A stretch of DNA of 7,413 nucleotides from Silvimonas sp. (GTDB taxonomy: Bacteria; Pseudomonadota; Gammaproteobacteria; Burkholderiales; Chitinibacteraceae): positions 1-7,413 of the forward strand of contig JASLES010000432.1 in NCBI GenBank assembly GCA_030151005.1, read 5' to 3'. The notes beneath the pieces are model-generated. The model saw only the letters and a program-made list of their open reading frames with translations. It ran no database searches and was not told where the DNA came from. The translations under genes and the position numbers were made by a program. The first letter of the stretch is position 1, and every line of letters begins with the position of its first letter. Of the stretch, positions 6,191 to 7,413 are shown in pieces.

Positions 6191-7107
6191 GCTTCTTCTT
6201 CTTCCTCGTCCGGGTCTTTTTTGCCGCCGGTGTAATCGGTCTGGCGGACAGCCTTGGGCGCCTCGGCAAAGTCTGCCGGCGTTTCCAGCGTAATGCGTCC
6301 GATATTGCCGCTACGGTATTCGGTCAGGATCAGCTCTGCGGTTTTTTGCTCATCCAGCGCACCACCGGGCAAGATCGCGCCGCGTTTGCGACCAATTTTT
6401 TCAAACACGGCTTCAAAGCCGCCGTCCAGATCATTGAGCTTGAACCGGGCTTTGATCAACTCCGGATAGCGTTCGATGAACGTCTGCACGCCAAACCATG
6501 CCACTTCGGTCTCGTGAAACGCGTTGCGACCCACAGAACCAGCCAATGCCAGGCGTAAACCGGATTCCTCGCGCTCGATCCGTGGCCAAAGCAGGCCTGG
6601 CGTGTCGTACAAAATGACGCCATCGGGCGTTTCTACCCGCTGTTGATGCTTGGTCACCCCCGGGGTATCAGCAACTTTGGCCACCTTGCGGTTCATCAAG
6701 GTGTTGATCATGGTCGATTTGCCCACATTGGGAATGCCCACAATCAAGGCCCGCAACGGTTTTTCCATGCCAGTGCGATTGGGTACAAGCTTGCGGCACA
6801 ACTGGCTGATTTTTTTGACGCCAGTGTGGCGGGTGTCCTCACCCAGCAAGAGGGAAGCGGTTTGCGGCTGCTGACTGAACCACTCCAGCCAGACCTTGTT
6901 CAAGGCGGGATCTGCCAGATCCGCCTTGTTGAGAATCTTGAGTGCTGGACGCTGCCGGCTCTTGCGTAATTGTTCCAGCATGGGGTTACTGCTGGACAGC
7001 GGCAAGCGGGCGTCAACAATCTCGATCACCATGTCGACCTTGGCGATGGTCTCTTCAACCGCTTTGCGGGCAGCATTCATATGCCCTGGATACCACTGGA
7101 TCGCCAT
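6187..7107 (-). CDS. ylqF: Ribosome biogenesis GTPase YlqF (RbgA family)
   Basis: This 306-residue cytoplasmic GTPase belongs to the circularly permuted group that acts in large ribosomal subunit assembly. Its motifs come in permuted order: G4 NKAD (60-63), then G1 GIPNVGKST (124-132), G2 region PGVTK (149-153) and G3 DTPGL (168-172). The N-terminus MAIQWYPGHMNAARK is the family's signature opening. The C-terminal domain follows from about 205, with an acidic tail DPDEEEEEA. I chose ATG 7107 because this signature begins there and AGGA lies 7 bases upstream. An in-frame ATG at 7185 would add 26 residues and lie upstream of the promoter -10. The stop overlaps btuF by ATGA. The family role is well established in Bacillus; in proteobacteria it is inferred. 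Confidence 0.95.
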   Translation of the reverse strand: MAIQWYPGHMNAARKAVEETIAKVDMVIEIVDARLPLSSSNPMLEQLRKSRQRPALKILNKADLADPALNKVWLEWFSQQPQTASLLLGEDTRHTGVKKISQLCRKLVPNRTGMEKPLRALIVGIPNVGKSTMINTLMNRKVAKVADTPGVTKHQQRVETPDGVILYDTPGLLWPRIEREESGLRLALAGSVGRNAFHETEVAWFGVQTFIERYPELIKARFKLNDLDGGFEAVFEKIGRKRGAILPGGALDEQKTAELILTEYRSGNIGRITLETPADFAEAPKAVRQTDYTGGKKDPDEEEEEA

Positions 7108-7143
7108 CGTCTGTCCTTGTCTGTCTAACGCAAAAAGTGCCGG

Positions 7144-7170
7144 ATTATACCTTTGTTCACAAAGGCCCAA
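7144..7170 (-). promoter_or_regulatory. ylqF promoter
   Basis: A perfect TATAAT -10 lies on the minus strand at 7144-7149, about 37 bases before the ylqF start, giving a leader near 30 nt. The only -35-like hexamer is TTGGGC (7165-7170), at a short 15-bp spacing, so the promoter may rely on an activator or on the strong -10. Confidence 0.6.
7150..7165. promoter_or_regulatory. Perfect palindrome in the ylqF promoter (operator candidate)
   Basis: CCTTTGT-TC-ACAAAGG has perfect 7-bp arms around a 2-bp centre. It directly abuts the -10 of ylqF and fills the promoter spacer, a typical repressor position. It also contains TTGTTCACA (7153-7161), one base off the DnaA box consensus TTATNCACA. The binding protein is unknown. 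Confidence 0.45.
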
Positions 7171-7189
7171 TGAAATCAGTAACATGGCC

Positions 7190-7198
7190 TGTGGAAAA
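7190..7198 (-). promoter_or_regulatory. Near-consensus DnaA box
   Basis: The minus strand reads TTTTCCACA, one mismatch from TTATCCACA. Alone it would mean little, but it lies 60 bp from a perfect box. Confidence 0.35.
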
Positions 7199-7257
7199 CC
7201 TGGCTGAAGCAGAGGATAACTTCGGGTTCGGTGTGTACGACCAAACTCACCCCCAAA

Positions 7258-7266
7258 TTATCCACA
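7258..7266 (+). promoter_or_regulatory. Perfect DnaA box
   Basis: TTATCCACA matches the strongest DnaA binding consensus exactly. It has the same orientation as the box at 7334. Confidence 0.65.
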
Positions 7267-7333
7267 GCTCATACGCAACTTGAATACACCCCTGAACCCG
7301 TAATAACATCCTGATCGAAAAGGACAAAACGGG

Positions 7334-7342
7334 TTATCCACA
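7334..7342 (+). promoter_or_regulatory. Perfect DnaA box next to the AT-rich tract
   Basis: TTATCCACA matches the consensus exactly. It is followed after 14 bp by TTATTATCTATT, whose three-base rhythm recalls the DnaA-trio element that follows the last boxes in some origins. That comparison is from memory and tentative. Confidence 0.65.
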
Positions 7343-7356
7343 GAAAACCGTCACCC

Positions 7357-7400
7357 TTATTATCTATTTTTATATTTTCTTATCCAATATTGTTACTTAA
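7357..7400. other. AT-rich tract (possible DNA unwinding element)
   Basis: By count, 38 of 44 bases are A or T, in sharp contrast with the GC-rich genes. It follows the DnaA box at 7334-7342 and includes a box-like TTATCCAAT. It could be where the duplex melts in an origin, or an UP-element-like promoter region for a gene beyond the window. Confidence 0.45.
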
Positions 7401-7413
7401 GTGAAAACCCGCT

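Larger units (their letters stand above)
7190..7413. other. Origin-like region (candidate oriC or DnaA-controlled region), open at the right edge
   Basis: This stretch contains no credible gene. It holds two perfect DnaA boxes in the same orientation 76 bp apart, weaker box-like sites (7190-7198, and TTATCCAAT at 7380-7388), one GATC (7313-7316) and a strongly AT-rich tract at the right. Boxes on one side and an AT-rich duplex on the other is the usual layout of a bacterial origin. A dnaA promoter region would look similar, and dnaA is often beside oriC. No replication gene is in the window, so this is inference. Confidence 0.5.

Noticed and set aside
7108..7185. Extension of YlqF to an ATG at 7185
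   Set aside because: It would place the TATAAT promoter element inside the coding region. The family signature MAIQWYPGHM begins at 7107 behind a good ribosome site.

Overview
This window reads as chromosomal housekeeping DNA from a Gram-negative proteobacterium. A betaproteobacterium of the Neisseriales type (Chromobacteriaceae or Chitinibacteraceae) is my best guess. The guess rests on four things: moderately high GC, the zapB-like/zapA/6S RNA/ygfA block typical of beta- and gammaproteobacteria, a periplasmic BtuF-type protein, and a fused IIA-HPr-EI phosphotransferase next to a ptsG-type permease. It is inference from protein character and gene order, not from a database match. Every gene I can support lies on the minus strand, so biological order runs from right to left.

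From right to left, bases 7108-7413 are non-coding. They hold the ylqF promoter, a perfect 16-bp palindrome, two perfect DnaA boxes and a very AT-rich tract, and together look like part of a replication origin or a DnaA-controlled region. Next come ylqF (circularly permuted ribosome-assembly GTPase) and btuF (periplasmic vitamin B12 binding protein), which overlap by an ATGA and look translationally coupled. After a 149-bp gap comes the cell-division block: a 66-residue coiled-coil protein overlapping zapA by ATGA, then 6S RNA (a strong structural match, about 179 nt), then ygfA (5-formyltetrahydrofolate cyclo-ligase).

The left half is a sugar phosphotransferase locus. A three-domain IIA(Glc)-HPr-EI protein of 844 residues is followed by a terminator hairpin and then by ptsG, cut off by the window edge after 267 residues of its IIC domain. 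The two proteins could form a complete relay from PEP to glucose, provided the missing part of ptsG encodes the usual IIB domain. Both PTS genes have the same 15-bp partial palindrome, TGTGANNNATTCACG, upstream, which suggests a common regulator.

I see no mobile element, CRISPR array, tRNA, rRNA or toxin-antitoxin or defence system. No clearly undescribed system is present. The best leads are the origin-like right end, the shared PTS operator candidate and the palindrome inside the ylqF promoter.
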